Source: Plutella xylostella (taxonomy: Eukaryota > Arthropoda > Insecta > Lepidoptera > Plutellidae). Taken from it: 64,000 nt of DNA. Of the stretch, positions 20,520 to 30,775 are shown piece after piece (the stretch's first letter is position 1; every line of letters starts with the position of its first letter). Below the pieces are notes generated by a model. The model made no database searches, had not been told where the DNA came from, and saw only the letters and a program-made list of their open reading frames with translations. The stretch covers positions 1,939,501-2,003,500 of the forward strand of contig NC_063982.1 in the NCBI RefSeq assembly GCF_932276165.1, written 5' to 3'. The translations under genes were made by a program, and so were the position numbers.

Positions 20520-21645
20520 TAGGGCGTGCAAAACCGGTTAACCGGTTAACCGGAAAACCGGTTAACCGGACAATATATCACGGTTTTTCATAACCGGTTT
20601 TGAGAGTTCAAAACCGGAAACCGAAAACCGGGTTTTCACCGATTTTGATCGTATTTTTATATACTTTTTTACATACATTAGAAGTTGAACCCATAAACTC
20701 TAAAAATAAAAGAATTTGTATATCGGTTGGCACACTGATGGACATAGATTAATGCTGAAACTCATAAAAAAGAACTAAAATATTGTATGGAAATTGAGTG
20801 ACGATTTTCTGGTGCACATGCCGGCACTCTGCCTAGGCGCAGTAAAGCAAACACGACGTCAGTGACCGATGTGTGCGTGTGAGTTCACATTTTTTGCTGT
20901 ATGAAAACTTATTGCTGTGTGAAAAAAAGGTACTCTGGGTGCACATAATTATAACGTTGAAATCTGGCCCAATAAAGCACAACAAGGTGGTCTTCATACT
21001 AACTCTAGGTAAAACAGGACTGCATTGACCGTTGTTGAAAATATAATTAGGCCAAGTGCGGGGACTGCATTCGACGTTATGGAATTTTTCATGAAGTGTT
21101 GAGGACGTCAAATCAAATGCAGTCGTGTCCATCAATGAGTTAGGCTTTCTTTCGTTGCGTTGATATGAACAAATCTGTAATACATCAAAAAAACATTCAT
21201 CATCTTACTGCTACTATAGAGTGGTCGTAAGAATCAGACGATAAATGTTTTTTTTTTTTCAAAATCTGCCTGTTTGTTTAAAATATACAATTATTTATGA
21301 TAACAGAACGATATAAAAACACCATTAAGGTGCCACACACTTTTTTTAGATGTGATAACAGTAAGTACTATGATAATTCTTATTTAACTTTTTTTCCTGT
21401 TCACTAAATTATTAATTTGTCATATGGTTGATTAAAAATAGGTAAGTATATCATAAAAAATGTTTTATTCGTATGTTTTGTGGATATCTCTATCTAAGAA
21501 TATGGGTTCCTTGTTTAATTAGTACTGTATGACAAAAAATATTTAAGTAATATCAAAACCGGTGAAAAACCGGTTACCCGGTTTTGAGGCTAAAAACCGA
21601 AAATTCAAAACCGGTTTTGAAAACCTTCCGGTTTTGCACGCCCTA
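20520..21645. mobile_element. hAT-type non-autonomous element P, 8-bp TSD
   Basis: The 8-bp duplication GTTTAGGC lies at 20512-20519 and 21646-21653. TIRs are TAGGGCGTGCAAAACCGG and its inverse. Inside both ends are arrays of ACCGGTTAACCGG / AAAACCGGTT words. An 8-bp TSD with TAGGG termini is characteristic of hAT elements. No transposase is encoded; the central part is a separate nested element. Confidence 0.85.
20727..21145 (-). repeat. TTAA-type MITE Q nested in the hAT-type element
   Basis: CACACTGATGGACATAGATT on the left and CGTGTCCATCAATGAG on the right resemble the TIRs of the clean copy at 35.7 kb, and the interior matches it throughout (GGTACTCTGGGTGCACAT; GTAAAACAGGACTGCATTGA). 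The flanking TTAA is degraded here. Confidence 0.75.
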
Positions 21646-21670
21646 GTTTAGGCCTAGTTTAGACTTACTG

Positions 21671-22345
21671 CCAGTTTCAATAACTTTACAGTGCCATTAA
21701 AAGTTACAACCTGTCAACATCAACAACATGTTACAGAAAAGTACCCATCTAACCTATTTTGTAAGTGTATTATAACATGTACTGTTGATGTGCCATATTA
21801 AATAAATAAATAAACATCGTATGAAAGTAATCGGTAGATAGAGATATTGAATCTTCTATTAGTTAATAACAAAACAATTGCTTTATAAGTTCTTCCCCAG
21901 AAAAAAGGTGCCGTCGGAAAAACTCATTTAGTTCCGCTACTCGAACAGAGATGGCGCTACGGTGCTTCAACACTCACGCCGCCGCCACAATCATTAACCA
22001 AGTGATTTAATTATATTTAGCCGCAATTAAATTGACTTAAGCGAATATTTTACTTAGAGGGCAACAGTTTTTTCGCTCATAAAGAATGTCGACACATTTT
22101 CCCTCGTTTAAAAGCTCGTTAAATTGAGTTATTGTGAAAGAAATTGGATTATTAGACTGAGCGCGCGGCCATCTTGGCAGGATTGGTTTGTTTTCAGTCA
22201 CGATAGATTTTGATTGGGTATTTAGCGGGTCATATCAATTTGTTAGGTTTCAATTAGGGTTAACTGTGTGCGTACCAATATTGATACTGTCGGGTTTTTT
22301 GGCAATTGGCTTCATAACAATGATGTATTTTGAGATTTATACGAT
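21671..22345. other. no recognisable gene; one short LINE-like tail
   Basis: TTAAATAAATAAATAAAC near 21800 could be a LINE or SINE tail. The GC-richer segment 22140-22190 (GAGCGCGCGGCCATCTTGGC) has no reading frame of note. Confidence 0.35.
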
Positions 22346-22520
22346 TAAGGGCTGATTTTTCAATAGTCAGATAACACTTATCTAAGCCGAAAAGAGGGTT
22401 AACTCAGGGGGTTAAGTATTCTGATCAACTATTTTCACGATTTTCTAAAAGACGTAGCGCAATTTATAACCAATATCAGCAGTCTTAGATTAACAATATA
22501 CAAACTAGATGGTTTGTCAT

Positions 22521-22758
22521 ATAAATAAATAAATATGTGGGGACATCTCACACACGGCCATCCGACCCCAAGCTAGGCAGAACCTGTGTTATGGGTGTAC
22601 ACAAATACATAGATAGATAGATACTAAATATAAATATCAACACCCAAGACCCGAGTACAAATATCTGTCTTTAAACAAATATCTGCCCCAGCCGGGAATC
22701 GAACCCGGGACCTTCGGCATAGTAGTCAGGGCCACTAACCACTACGCCATTCGACCGT
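22521..22758 (-). repeat. tRNA-derived SINE, type A
   Basis: Head at the high-coordinate side with GGTTCGATTCCCGG; AAATA tail at the low side. The flanks TGTCATA / CGTCATA give a short target duplication in MITE D. Confidence 0.85.
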
Positions 22759-22876
22759 CATAACAAACGTCATATACATAAACAAAGCCAAAATCTATCC
22801 GCTGTCAAACCGTTTTAAGTTCAACCTAATGACGACCAAAAATAAAGTCGCAATTTTATTCATCTAACCCAACTAA

Positions 22877-23099
22877 TCCTAATCCTAATCCTAATTAATA
22901 TTATAAATGCGAAAGTAACTGTGTCTGTCTGTCTGTCTGTCTGCCTCTTACTCTTTCACGCCAAAACTACTGAACGGATTTGAATGAAATTTGGTATGCA
23001 TACGGTCTAGACCCTGGGAAAGAACATAGGCTACTTTTTATCCCGGAAATCCCACGGGAAAACTTTTTAAGGAGAAGCGAAGCGCGCGGGAACAGCTAG
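22877..23099 (+). mobile_element. Helitron-like element (Lep1 type)
   Basis: It starts at repeated TCCTAA then TTAATATTATAAATGCG, carries (GTCT)n, ACTACTGAACGGATTTGAAT and ATCCCGGAAATCCCACGGGA, and ends GCGCGCGGGAACAGCTAG before T. The TC...CTAG termini without TSD fit rolling-circle Helitrons, which end in CTRR. Non-autonomous: no Rep or helicase. Confidence 0.7.
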
Positions 23100-23175
23100 T
23101 TCAAAATAAGAGCTCAGTGGTAGAATTTGGGTGTTATTTTGTCGAGACTTATTTTTTGCACTAATACTGCATCTT

Positions 23176-23435
23176 GACGACCGAATGGCGTAGTGGTTAG
23201 TGACCCTGACTACTGAGCCGATGGTCCCGGGTTCGATTCCCGGCTGGGGCAGATATTTGATTAATCACAGATATTTGTTCTCGGGTGTGCCCGTAAAATG
23301 GCAATAGGCCCGCCCCCTATTACATTGGGACTCACATAACACTCTGGCGAAAAGTGGGTGCAGCAATGCACCTCTGCCTACCCCGCAAGGGAGTAGGTAC
23401 ATTAGTACAAGGCGTAAGTGCGTGTTTTTTTTTTT
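23176..23435 (+). repeat. tRNA-derived SINE, type B, with ~56-bp flanking duplication
   Basis: Head with GGTTCGATTCCCGG and type-B body, with a few bases lost after CTCGGGT. The host sequence 23120-23175 is repeated at 23436-23491 with three mismatches, immediately on either side. That is far longer than the 8-14 bp seen for other SINEs here. Confidence 0.85.
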
Positions 23436-23699
23436 GGTAGAAGTTGGTTGTTATTTTGTCGAGACTTATTTTTTGCACTAATACTCCATCTAGTTCATAA
23501 AAAAAAATTGATGTCCGCAGTTAAAAATGGCCTACAGCTGGACATAGGCCTCTGCCTAGGAGCACCAGCGCAATATTTTGACCTCACCCTGTATAAAAGG
23601 AATGTCTAAACATTAATAAAATGCATATAAATCTTCGGCTATTTGTATAATAAGAACTTGAATCTTCAAATGAAATGAAATCATTTACATCAAATTAGG

Positions 23700-23850
23700 T
23701 TAGAATAGAATAGAATAGAATATTGCTTTATTGAACACCACATAAATCAGACATACAAAAAAAAACATACTTATAGACTAGAACTAATGTACAATAGGCG
23801 GCCTTATCGCTGAGGGCGATCTCTTACAGGCAACCTTATATATAGCGGAA
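23700..23850 (-). repeat. LINE 3' end with TAGAA tail
   Basis: On the minus strand: GCCTGTAAGAGATCGCCCTC, AGCGATAAGGCCGCC, CAATAAAGCAATATTC, then a TATTC pentamer tail. Related 3' ends lie at 30.7, 46.8, 51.15 and 58.3 kb. Known organisation of jockey/CR1-like LINEs; only the UTR is present. Confidence 0.65.
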
Positions 23851-24238
23851 ACAAAGTGACAATTTAGAGGGCGGTGTTAGTTTATTTGTCTAGTACCTAT
23901 ACGTAACTACTTAATTTACAGGTAGTATGGTTCTTGGCTTTATGCTTTACCAACAAATGGGGTACAAATATTAGGAATTACCTACAGTCAGATAGTTAAT
24001 TTTTAAAAGATACCTACTCTCAAACAAATCGGTTTCGAAAATATTTACTCCTGGGAAAACTTTTTAAGCTAAGCTTACAGCAAAATCTACTAACTAAACC
24101 AATAGAAAAAAGAGTCATCACGATACTGGGTATGGGCCTGGGTCCTCGGCCTTCCTCATCCAGCCTCTACTGTGGGCCCAGCAGGCGTCCCACAGTACCT
24201 CTAAAATTTTTTCACAATTATTGACTTAAACAAACATT
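23851..24238. other. mostly unassigned; short RTE-like scrap
   Basis: 24130-24205 resembles scattered pieces of the RTE 3' coding end (CCTCGGCCTTCCTCATCCAG; GGCGTCCCACAG) in reverse. The rest is not recognised. Confidence 0.35.
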
Positions 24239-24241
24239 ATA

Positions 24242-24479
24242 CACTCACGGGCAATGAAAAAGTTCCACTCACAAAATGCCGACACCAAACCAAACCCAAT
24301 TTTTTTAAAACATTATACCTAATTTAAAATTTGAAAAAATATTAAAGTTTTTAGCTGGTTATATCCTGATGCTCTGTTAAATGTGCTTCCATGTTGCAGA
24401 AAGCGTCATAAGCTATCCTTTTCCGTTTAGGAGTAATTTGGTGTATTTCTCAGTGGAACCTTTTCATTGCCCGTAAGAG
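24242..24479 (+). repeat. MITE C, complete, TA TSD
   Basis: 238 bases between TA dinucleotides, from CACTCACGGGCAATGA to TTTTCATTGCCCGTAAGAG, the same length as the 16.9-kb copy. Confidence 0.9.
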
Positions 24480-24481
24480 TA

Positions 24482-25004
24482 TTAAGTACTAGCGTAAGGA
24501 CACGACCTACTCAAGATAATGGCACCCTCATGTAGTGTTGTCTCTAAATCTCATAATATATCTTATGTATCTATATGTATGTCTTAATTTGTTTGAATTA
24601 TGGCCAGCACGCGGGAGGCGTTATTCTTTATTTTGTGGAAATTTGGACATTTCTTTAAAAAAGCAAAACGTTCTGACGGGTGCATCCTTCCTTTTGAAAT
24701 CATTGTTAGCAATATGTAATTGTCCACGATCTGTCCAAATATTGATAGTAAAATGAAAAAAAAACCGGCTAATTGCAAAATTCTTCAGCCCTGGTTCACA
24801 TGAGCCTTGCTGTACCAACCTTAATGAGATCTCCCTTAAAAAGTGTATGCTCTGCCTAGATCTAGGGTTTTTGTGTCGCGTCGATCAAAGAAATTCGAGG
24901 CGGCTTACCGCTTTGATGTCAAAGAGTGGGCCGGCTGCAGATGTGACCAATCTTGTGCAGAGGTGCGATCATAGGATTCGATACTATTTTTGAAACTACA
25001 TACA
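24482..25004. other. no recognised gene; low-quality reading frames
   Basis: Several overlapping 60-75-codon frames on both strands show no protein motif or codon bias and are probably chance. Confidence 0.4.
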
Positions 25005-25007
25005 TAA

Positions 25008-26005
25008 GGGTCACTTTTACCAAACGCTTAACGTACTTATATAAAATAGTATTAAAAAAATATTTTAACACGTTCACGGACAATTGAAGATTGGGAAATA
25101 TTTTTATATGACACCTAAAAATCCCATACATTTTATCGTTACGCCTTGTAACGTATTGTCATATTTCACTTTATTTTATTTACGTAATGTGACAGTTACG
25201 GCCATAGACGGTATCGTCTATAAGCGGTTTGCCACATCATGCATATCGAACAATGCGTATAGTGACATCTACGGCTACAGGCGTTACCGGCAGTTATTTT
25301 CTAGGTCCGAATCCTCTTCAAAAATGTTCGTACGCTTTCCAGACCTCGGTTTATAATTTCTGCATGCCATTTAAAAAAATAATGTGGTGATGTACTAAGA
25401 GTATACAAAAGGTACATCGACAAAAACACAATTATTTTCGTTCCTCATTACAGTTTTATATTCGCTTTTCTATGCTCTGTTTAACTAATAAGGTAGTAAG
25501 GTATCCTATATGCAAATCAGTATATTTTTTTATTGATTTATCATTTATTTACCTCGTAATTTGCCACAAAATTACCAGCCCACCACACGTTTTACACAAT
25601 ATTTCCGCGACGCTCGCGCCGTGACACCAAAATTTTGGAAGATTATTTGTATTTGTAACGGTTACGGCTATAGGCGGTATGTCACTATAAAGTTCACTTA
25701 TGTGTGGGCAAAAGAACCCCCCACAACTTGTTTGTTATGACACCTAGAAACAAATGAATTAGCACAATACGACATTAAACCATGTATCTCCTGTTAAGAC
25801 TATGGAAATGAAACGGCTGTTAACGGATCGTCCGTTTTAACCAAAAGAAGTTGGACGGCCACAGGCGCGTAGTCATATTGCAAGGACATTTAATTACGGC
25901 TCTCGACGGATTGTCCGTGAACGTGTTAAATTCATTTTTTACTAACTGAAACTGACAGACGTAGACAGGCTACTAAATACGTTTAGCGTTTGGTGAAATT
26001 CCACC
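25008..26005. repeat. MITE U (PIF/Harbinger type), split by a TTAA element
   Basis: TAA flanks both ends (25005-25007 and 26006-26008). TIRs GGGTCACTTTTACCAAACGC and the inverse of GTTTGGTGAAATTCCACC match the uninterrupted 121-bp copy at 27.9 kb. The 3-bp TWA duplication is the usual PIF/Harbinger signature. Confidence 0.8.
25069..25925. mobile_element. piggyBac-type non-autonomous element, TTAA TSD
   Basis: TTAA at 25065-25068 and 25926-25929 flanks TIRs CACGTTCACGGACAATT and its near-perfect inverse. Four degenerate copies of ACGGCYATAGRCGGTA-like words lie inside, near 25197, 25270, 25662 and 25857. TTAA duplication fits piggyBac (Kolobok also uses TTAA). The 90-codon frame near the left end is part of this repeat. 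No transposase. Confidence 0.8.
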
Positions 26006-26149
26006 TAACATGGAAAAAAACCATGTCACTTTTGGAACTAACAAATTTGCCTTACATTTTGACAGTGACAGTTAACGATACGCAACATAGAACAACGCGG
26101 ACTCGGGTGTACCCTCAACCTAAACGGAGGTTTCGAATCATATAATCAC

Positions 26150-26600
26150 TGTGCTGGTAAAATGCTCAACGATATTTTAATTCGAACTACATGGAGATGT
26201 CAGTGCAAAAGACACGTCTCAGCAAATAACACCCTACTTCTACCACTGAGCTTTTATTCTATTCTATTCTATTCTCAAAGGGGGTGAAGTTCCTGTACGT
26301 GGCTCTCTCAAGTGGAACCTTTGTACATATCCCCTTGATTTCAGCTCAGCCAGCCTAGCTCCCGAGCTTTTATTAAATTCAAGACTTTTTTCATTGGTAC
26401 AATGGTGGCCATTACGTTGAACTCAAAATGGTTTGACAGTAAACCAACAGTAGTTTGAAAAAAAAAACATATTTCCGTTTGGAAGCATTTTTCCCAAAAC
26501 TGCCACGTTCAAAGCCCTTTTTGTGCTTATTTAAATTTTAAAGTTTCTGGCTGAACTACAGTTTATTGTTTAAGAACGAAGACGACAGATGAGTACATTT
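26150..26600 (+). repeat. MITE D copy with a SINE-H insertion
   Basis: ACATGGAGATGTCAGTGCAA and CTACTTCTACCACTGAGC before, then CATTGGTACAATGGTGGCCA and AAATGGTTTGACAGTAAAC after the insertion, match other D copies. Ends approximate. Confidence 0.6.
26259..26363 (-). repeat. repeat H, short uninterrupted copy
   Basis: The 11-bp duplication GAGCTTTTATT lies at 26248-26258 and 26364-26374. The TATTC tail is on the left, so the orientation is minus. It represents the pre-insertion form of the locus at 7.44-9.75 kb. Confidence 0.85.
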
Positions 26601-26714
26601 CATAAAAAATTGCTTAGAACAATGAAATAAATAGAGTTCGCAGTAATTCTAATTAAAAAATCTGGGCTTAACGATTGTGGTACTTAGTCAATGGTTGCAC
26701 GACATACTACATCA

Positions 26715-26935
26715 ATACCGCCAGCCGCATCTGCGCGAACGCATCTATGCCGCGCGCATCTCGAGCTATGCGCCTGCGCAGGTTTCCTCTCCCCTCTCGC
26801 TCGCACACCGCCCGTCCCGCTCGCTCCAGACGCGCCGCACCTTGTTTTTGCCTGCAGCATCGGACGTGCAGTTTTTCCCGCGCCGCTGAGTTATTTTCTG
26901 CGCAGGCGCGTACCGCAGTCTCGTTTGTGATGGAA
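26715..26935. promoter_or_regulatory. CpG-rich island, possible promoter or exon remnant
   Basis: About 220 GC-rich bases in AT-rich DNA, dense in CG. They include TGCGCAGG and TGCGCAGGCGCG (26899-26910), one base off the palindromic NRF-1-type site GCGCATGCGC. Three overlapping forward frames of 70-94 codons cross it with no known domain; arginine/alanine-rich translations are expected from the composition. It is not repeated elsewhere in the window. Confidence 0.35.
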
Positions 26936-26960
26936 TTGGTAGTCGGTTCTAGGATTTAGG

Positions 26961-27283
26961 TTCTATTCTCTGTGGGGGTGTAAGTACCTGCACCTGGCTC
27001 TCTTGAGTGGAACCTTTGTGCATATCCCCAAGGTCTAAACTGCCTTCCTAAGCTTGGACCATTTCCCACCACGCTGGTCCACTGCGGGCTGGTGGGTTCA
27101 CATATCTAGATGTGCTAAATCTAGATATGCATGTTTCCTCACGATGTTTTCCTTCACCGTAAGAGCGATGGTATACATTTTACTTAAATTCAAAGAACTC
27201 ATTGGTACATGTCAGCGCCGGGATTCGAACCCGCATCTCTGGCGTGGGAAGCGGCGCTTACCCGACTGAGCTACCACCGCTCT
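26961..27283 (-). repeat. tRNA-derived SINE G
   Basis: The head is at the high end: GAGCGGTGGTAGCTCAGTCG (A box) and GGGTTCGAATCCCGG (B box). The body has the inverted TCTAGATATG blocks and CAGGTGCAGGTACTTACACC near the tail. About 320 bases, matching the 57.3-kb reference copy. Confidence 0.9.
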
Positions 27284-27730
27284 TTACATACATGATTCTA
27301 TACTTACATCGTTTCAGCTAAAATGATTCCTGTGGCAGTTCATGACACAATTTATATATTTTTTATGTAAATAATAACTTATGTCTAATTGGTTTTAATT
27401 GTAAATATTTGAGTAAATTGTATTATATTAGTGTAATGTAAAATTTGCATGCAAAAGTTACTTTACAAAACATGTGAAACCAAGCTTGTGTACGTAACAT
27501 CTGTATACCATGTTTTTTCGCAAATAAAGATTTATCTTTATCTTATCTTATCACAATTTTCCAAATTACGCATAAATACATTGGATGCGACTCATACAAT
27601 GAGTTGATAGAAAAAATCTATAGAATTTCATTGAAGAACTCTAAAACCACAATACTCAAAAGTCTTCATAACGTCACAGGAATCATCTTTGCTGAAACGA
27701 CATTTATCAGACCTATCATAGGTACTATTG
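27284..27730. other. AT-rich, possible LINE 3' remnant
   Basis: AATAAAGATTTATCTTTATC near 27520 looks like a non-LTR 3' end tail in plus orientation. Nothing coding. Confidence 0.35.
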
Positions 27731-27737
27731 TCACATT

Positions 27738-27835
27738 TAGAATAGAACAGAATAGAATACCCTTTATTTTGCACCATTAGAAAAATCATTACAATGAAAA
27801 CTTATAAATAACATTATGGTACGGCTGCTATTTAT
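27738..27835 (-). repeat. LINE 3' end fragment with TAGAA/CAGAA tail
   Basis: AGAATAGAACAGAATAGAAT at the low end, then CCTTTATTTTGCACC, as in other minus-strand LINE tails. Confidence 0.5.
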
Positions 27836-27924
27836 GAAAAAAGCTCTAACTAGGCTTTAAGCTTGACAGTTGATTATTGAACTTTTTTGGTATTTATGGG
27901 AAAAGGAGTTATGATGGGGTCTAA

Positions 27925-28045
27925 GGGCCAATTTTATGAAACGCTAAACGTATTTAAATAAAATTTTAAATATGTACATTTTTTGCTAACTGACAGACGT
28001 TTGACAGGTGACTTAAATACGTTTAGCGTTTGGTGAAATTCCACC
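27925..28045. repeat. MITE U, complete, TAA TSD
   Basis: 121 bases between TAA at 27922-27924 and 28046-28048. The arms GAAACGCTAAACGTATTTAA and TTAAATACGTTTAGCGTTTG pair. PIF/Harbinger-type by TSD; the interior carries CTGACAGACGTTTGACAGG. Confidence 0.85.
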
Positions 28046-28140
28046 TAAAACTCGGTTGGTGTGAAGAAAGAATAAGAGGATTGATAATTGTTGTGTCACT
28101 TGTGTCAGTTTTAATTTAATCAGCCTGGTTAGCTTTAATA

Positions 28141-28399
28141 AAAAAAAAAAACACGCACTCACGCCTTGTACTAATGTACTCCCTTGCGGGGTAGGCAGAG
28201 GTGCATTGCTGCACCCACTTTTCGCCAGAGTGTTATGTTAGTCCCAATGTAATAGGGGGCGGGCCTATTGCCATTTTACGGGCACATCCAAGACCCGAGA
28301 ACAAATATCTGTGTTTAAACAAAATATCTGCCCCAGCCGGGAATCGAACCCGGGACCATCGGCTCAGTAGTCAGGGTCACTAACCACTACGCCATTCGG
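28141..28399 (-). repeat. tRNA-derived SINE, type B, full length
   Basis: The 11-bp TSD TAGCTTTAATA at 28130-28140 and 28400-28410 is perfect. It starts with an A-run in this orientation and ends at the tRNA-like head (CCATTCGG). Confidence 0.95.
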
Positions 28400-28419
28400 T
28401 AGCTTTAATATTAATTGTT

Positions 28420-28760
28420 AAGGGTATTACAAAAGTGATAAGTATAGTAAGCCGGAAGGGGGTTGACTCAGAGGATCATTCTGAATAACTATTACCACCT
28501 TTGAAAATTCGTGAAAAGCCAAGATTAACACAAATAATTAATATATGAACAAGATGGAGTGTCAGTTCAAAAGAAACGTCTTAACAATGACACCCCACTC
28601 CTACCACTTATTTTTTTATTTTTTTTTTATAGGAAAACTTAACTAAATAACAAGAATACATTAATTAAGACTAGATATAAAATATGTTTAACTCGTTTGT
28701 TTCGAATATTTGTGACCTTACCGTATTCATTGGTACAATGGTTGTCATTAGCCAGCACAT
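28420..28760 (+). repeat. MITE D copy, degraded
   Basis: AGGGGGTTGACTCAGAGGAT, then AAGATGGAGTGTCAGTTCAA and ATTCATTGGTACAATGGTTG, match the D blocks in order. A TTTTATTTTTTTTTTATAGG segment interrupts it near 28615, probably a truncated LINE tail. Confidence 0.5.
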
Positions 28761-28999
28761 TCGGCCGGCTACCGGATCCGGTAGGCACCAAAACCTTACC
28801 AGATTCGGATTATCGGATCCACCGAACCGGATTGCAATCCCTACACACAACAGACACGGTCTTTTTAACCGACAACACAAAGAAAAGAGGATCCCACGAG
28901 GTGCAGCGTGCCAGTTCAGTAGTCGGTTTAGCATATCACTGCAGTTTGATTCGCGTATTGGATGTGGGTTGTCGCGGTTTGGATGCGGCATGTGTGAGG

Positions 29000-29485
29000 T
29001 GACATATTCTCCTCGGCCATTCCTCAGAGCCTGAAGACAAAAGTCTTCAACCAGTGCGTCCTGCCAGTGATGACGTATGGTGCAGAGACGTGGACACTGA
29101 CGGTAGGACTGGTCCACCGATTTAAAGTCGCTCAGCGTGCTATGGAGAGAGCTATGCTTGGGGTTTCTCTGATGGATCGTATCAGAAATGAGGTTATCCG
29201 TCAGAGGACTAAGGTTACCGACATAGCTGTCAAAATATGCAAGCTGAAGTGGCAGTGGGCTGGTCATATCTGCCGAAGAACCGATAACCGTTGGGGTAGA
29301 CGAGTTCTCGAGTGGAGACCACGAACAGGCAAACGCAGCGTGGGACGCCCTCCTGCCCGCTGGACTGACGACCTTAGGCGGGTGGCGGGTAGTGGTTGGA
29401 TGAGGAAGGCCGAGGACCGAGTGTTGTGGCGCTCCTTGGGAGAGGCCTATGTCCAGCAGTGGATGATTATTGGCTGATGATATAT
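29000..29485 (+). pseudogene. RTE-type LINE ORF2 C-terminus, open for 136 codons
   Basis: Encodes VMTYGAETWTLTVGLVHRFK, AMERAMLGVSLMDRIRNEVI, RQRTKVTDIAVKICKLKWQW, AGHICRRTDNRWGRRVLEWR, then GRPPARWTDDLRRVAGSGWM and WRSLGEAYVQQWMIIG before the stop. It is the cleanest of the nine RTE relics and can serve as the local reference. A frameshift upstream (SSPRPFLRA / KTKVFNQC) shows the copy is dead. The GATGA tail follows the stop. Confidence 0.9.
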
Positions 29486-29763
29486 GTGTGAGGTGACATC
29501 CAGCTTCTGACTTTGTAAGGATCTGTTCACAAGATTTTTATAACGTTAGGAAATAGAACCTTGGGTCATTGTAAACAGGTTTATTAATCGCACAATTAGA
29601 AAAAAATGAATGGAAAAAAAGGCATTAATCCTCCTCTTATTTTAATGATTAAAGGCGTTTTTCCAACAATCATATTACTATGAGTGCGTTTTGTCTACCG
29701 ATTGAGTCAATTTCATAAAATTATTATATGTAGGTAGGTTCGGCCTGTGTGGACGGGCCATGT
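29486..29763. other. no recognisable feature
   Basis: AT-rich; nothing recognised. Confidence 0.4.
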
Positions 29764-29772
29764 TAGTTCAAC

Positions 29773-30537
29773 GGTTCTACCTTTTTTGGCATAAGATTTA
29801 TTTGCCTAATCTCGTATTGCATAGTAACGTTTGGTCAAAGTCTCGTTACGCCGAAAATCGTATGGCATAAATCTCGTTTAGTAAAAAGTTATTTCGCATA
29901 ACATTGTGTAGCCTAATAATGGTATGGCCAAATCTTGAATAGCCTAATAATGCTATGGCATAGGTTTATTAGGTTTATACAAAGTAATAATATTCGTTTG
30001 GCTTTAACTTTGACGGAGCGTCTCCCTACAAGCGCTAACTGGTGCCTTGTATTGTTTCCGCTGTTTGGAAAACGCTCCGCTCCGCTTCGCTGCGCTCCGC
30101 TTTGGTTTTGATGAACATGTGCACCTAACACGCTCCTCCTCGCTTTGCTCGTCGTCGCACCTATTTTTAGGTTTCGATCTCATGGGGTTTGTAATAATTA
30201 TATTGGTCGTTAACTTTCGATTTTTTGATCATACAATATCGTGATTTTCGAGATGTAGGAGAAAAATACCACAATTTGTACATTTACTACGTACTTAATA
30301 TATTATTTATTAAGATAACATTAGGAGAAACAAGATTATACATAGGTATAGATGAACATAAATTTGAGCAAACGAAACTTAGGTGTTTAAAGATTGTGCC
30401 TAAAGAGTTTTAGACGAAACGAGCCTTATGCCACATAAGTCTTGGCAAAGTGATGGTTCGGCCAAAAAAGTTTAGACCATACGAGTTATGCGAAATGAGT
30501 TTTGGTAAATAAAGATTATGCGAGATGAGCGGAACCC
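29773..30537. mobile_element. TIR element F, copy 1, 9-bp TSD
   Basis: The perfect 9-bp duplication TAGTTCAAC lies at 29764-29772 and 30538-30546. Ends: GGTTCTACC and, in reverse complement, GGGTTCCGC. Both flanks repeat words like TTTGGCATAAGATTT, CTCGTATTGCATA and ATGGTATGGCC, inverted on the right (GTTATGCGAAATGAG). The ~105-bp core shared with element E sits at about 30050-30175 in reverse. The 60-70-codon frames across the core are artefacts. Confidence 0.85.
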
Positions 30538-30639
30538 TAGTTCAACGTATCGTATCTCGTATCGTTTAACCTGAAACATTTTCTGCCCAACGTCAAAAGT
30601 ACCGGCAGTACAAATATACCGGCTTACATGTAAATTGAT

Positions 30640-30775
30640 AGATAAATAGATGGCTCTTTATTTGTACTTACACCAAAAAAGAATAATGAAATTAACAAGT
30701 TGTAATTTAATTACGGTACAAAAGGCGGTCTTATCACTTACAGCGATCTCTGCCAGACAACCTTTGCCATAAAAT
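30640..30775 (-). repeat. LINE 3' end fragment
   Basis: GGCTCTTTATTTGTACTTAC at the low end and GGCGGTCTTATCACTTACAG CGATCTC, CAGACAACCTTT at the high end. The same 3' UTR type as at 23.7 and 58.3 kb, in minus orientation. Confidence 0.6.

Larger units (their letters stand above)
20453..21670 (-). repeat. 5S-derived SINE 3' fragment, split by a hAT-type insertion
   Basis: CCCACTGCTGGGGCACGGGT and AATGAAGGAAGGGTTTAGGC are the 3' part of the 5S-derived SINE at 47.3 kb, in reverse. After the insertion TTTAGGCCTAG resumes. The 5S-like region is not present here. Confidence 0.75.
22349..23520 (+). repeat. MITE D, enlarged by three insertions
   Basis: TAA is followed by GGGCTGATTTTTCAATAGTC, the same TIR as the 31.8-kb copy. 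The host sequence continues between a type-A SINE, a Helitron-like copy and a type-B SINE. CTCAGTGGTAGAATTTGGGT...GCACTAATACTCCATCTAGT near the right side matches the D block at 56.0 kb. The right TIR is absent. Confidence 0.65.

Noticed and set aside
24535..25131. Several 64-73-codon frames on both strands
   Set aside because: No motif, no bias, mutually overlapping; one lies partly in the piggyBac-type element.
26675..26959. 94-codon arginine/alanine-rich protein
   Set aside because: Three frames stay open at once, as expected for GC-rich DNA lacking A/T-rich stop codons; the island itself is kept as a possible regulatory feature.
28671..29267. 198-codon minus-strand frame
   Set aside because: It is the antisense shadow of the RTE relic on the plus strand plus unrelated flank; no independent protein motif.
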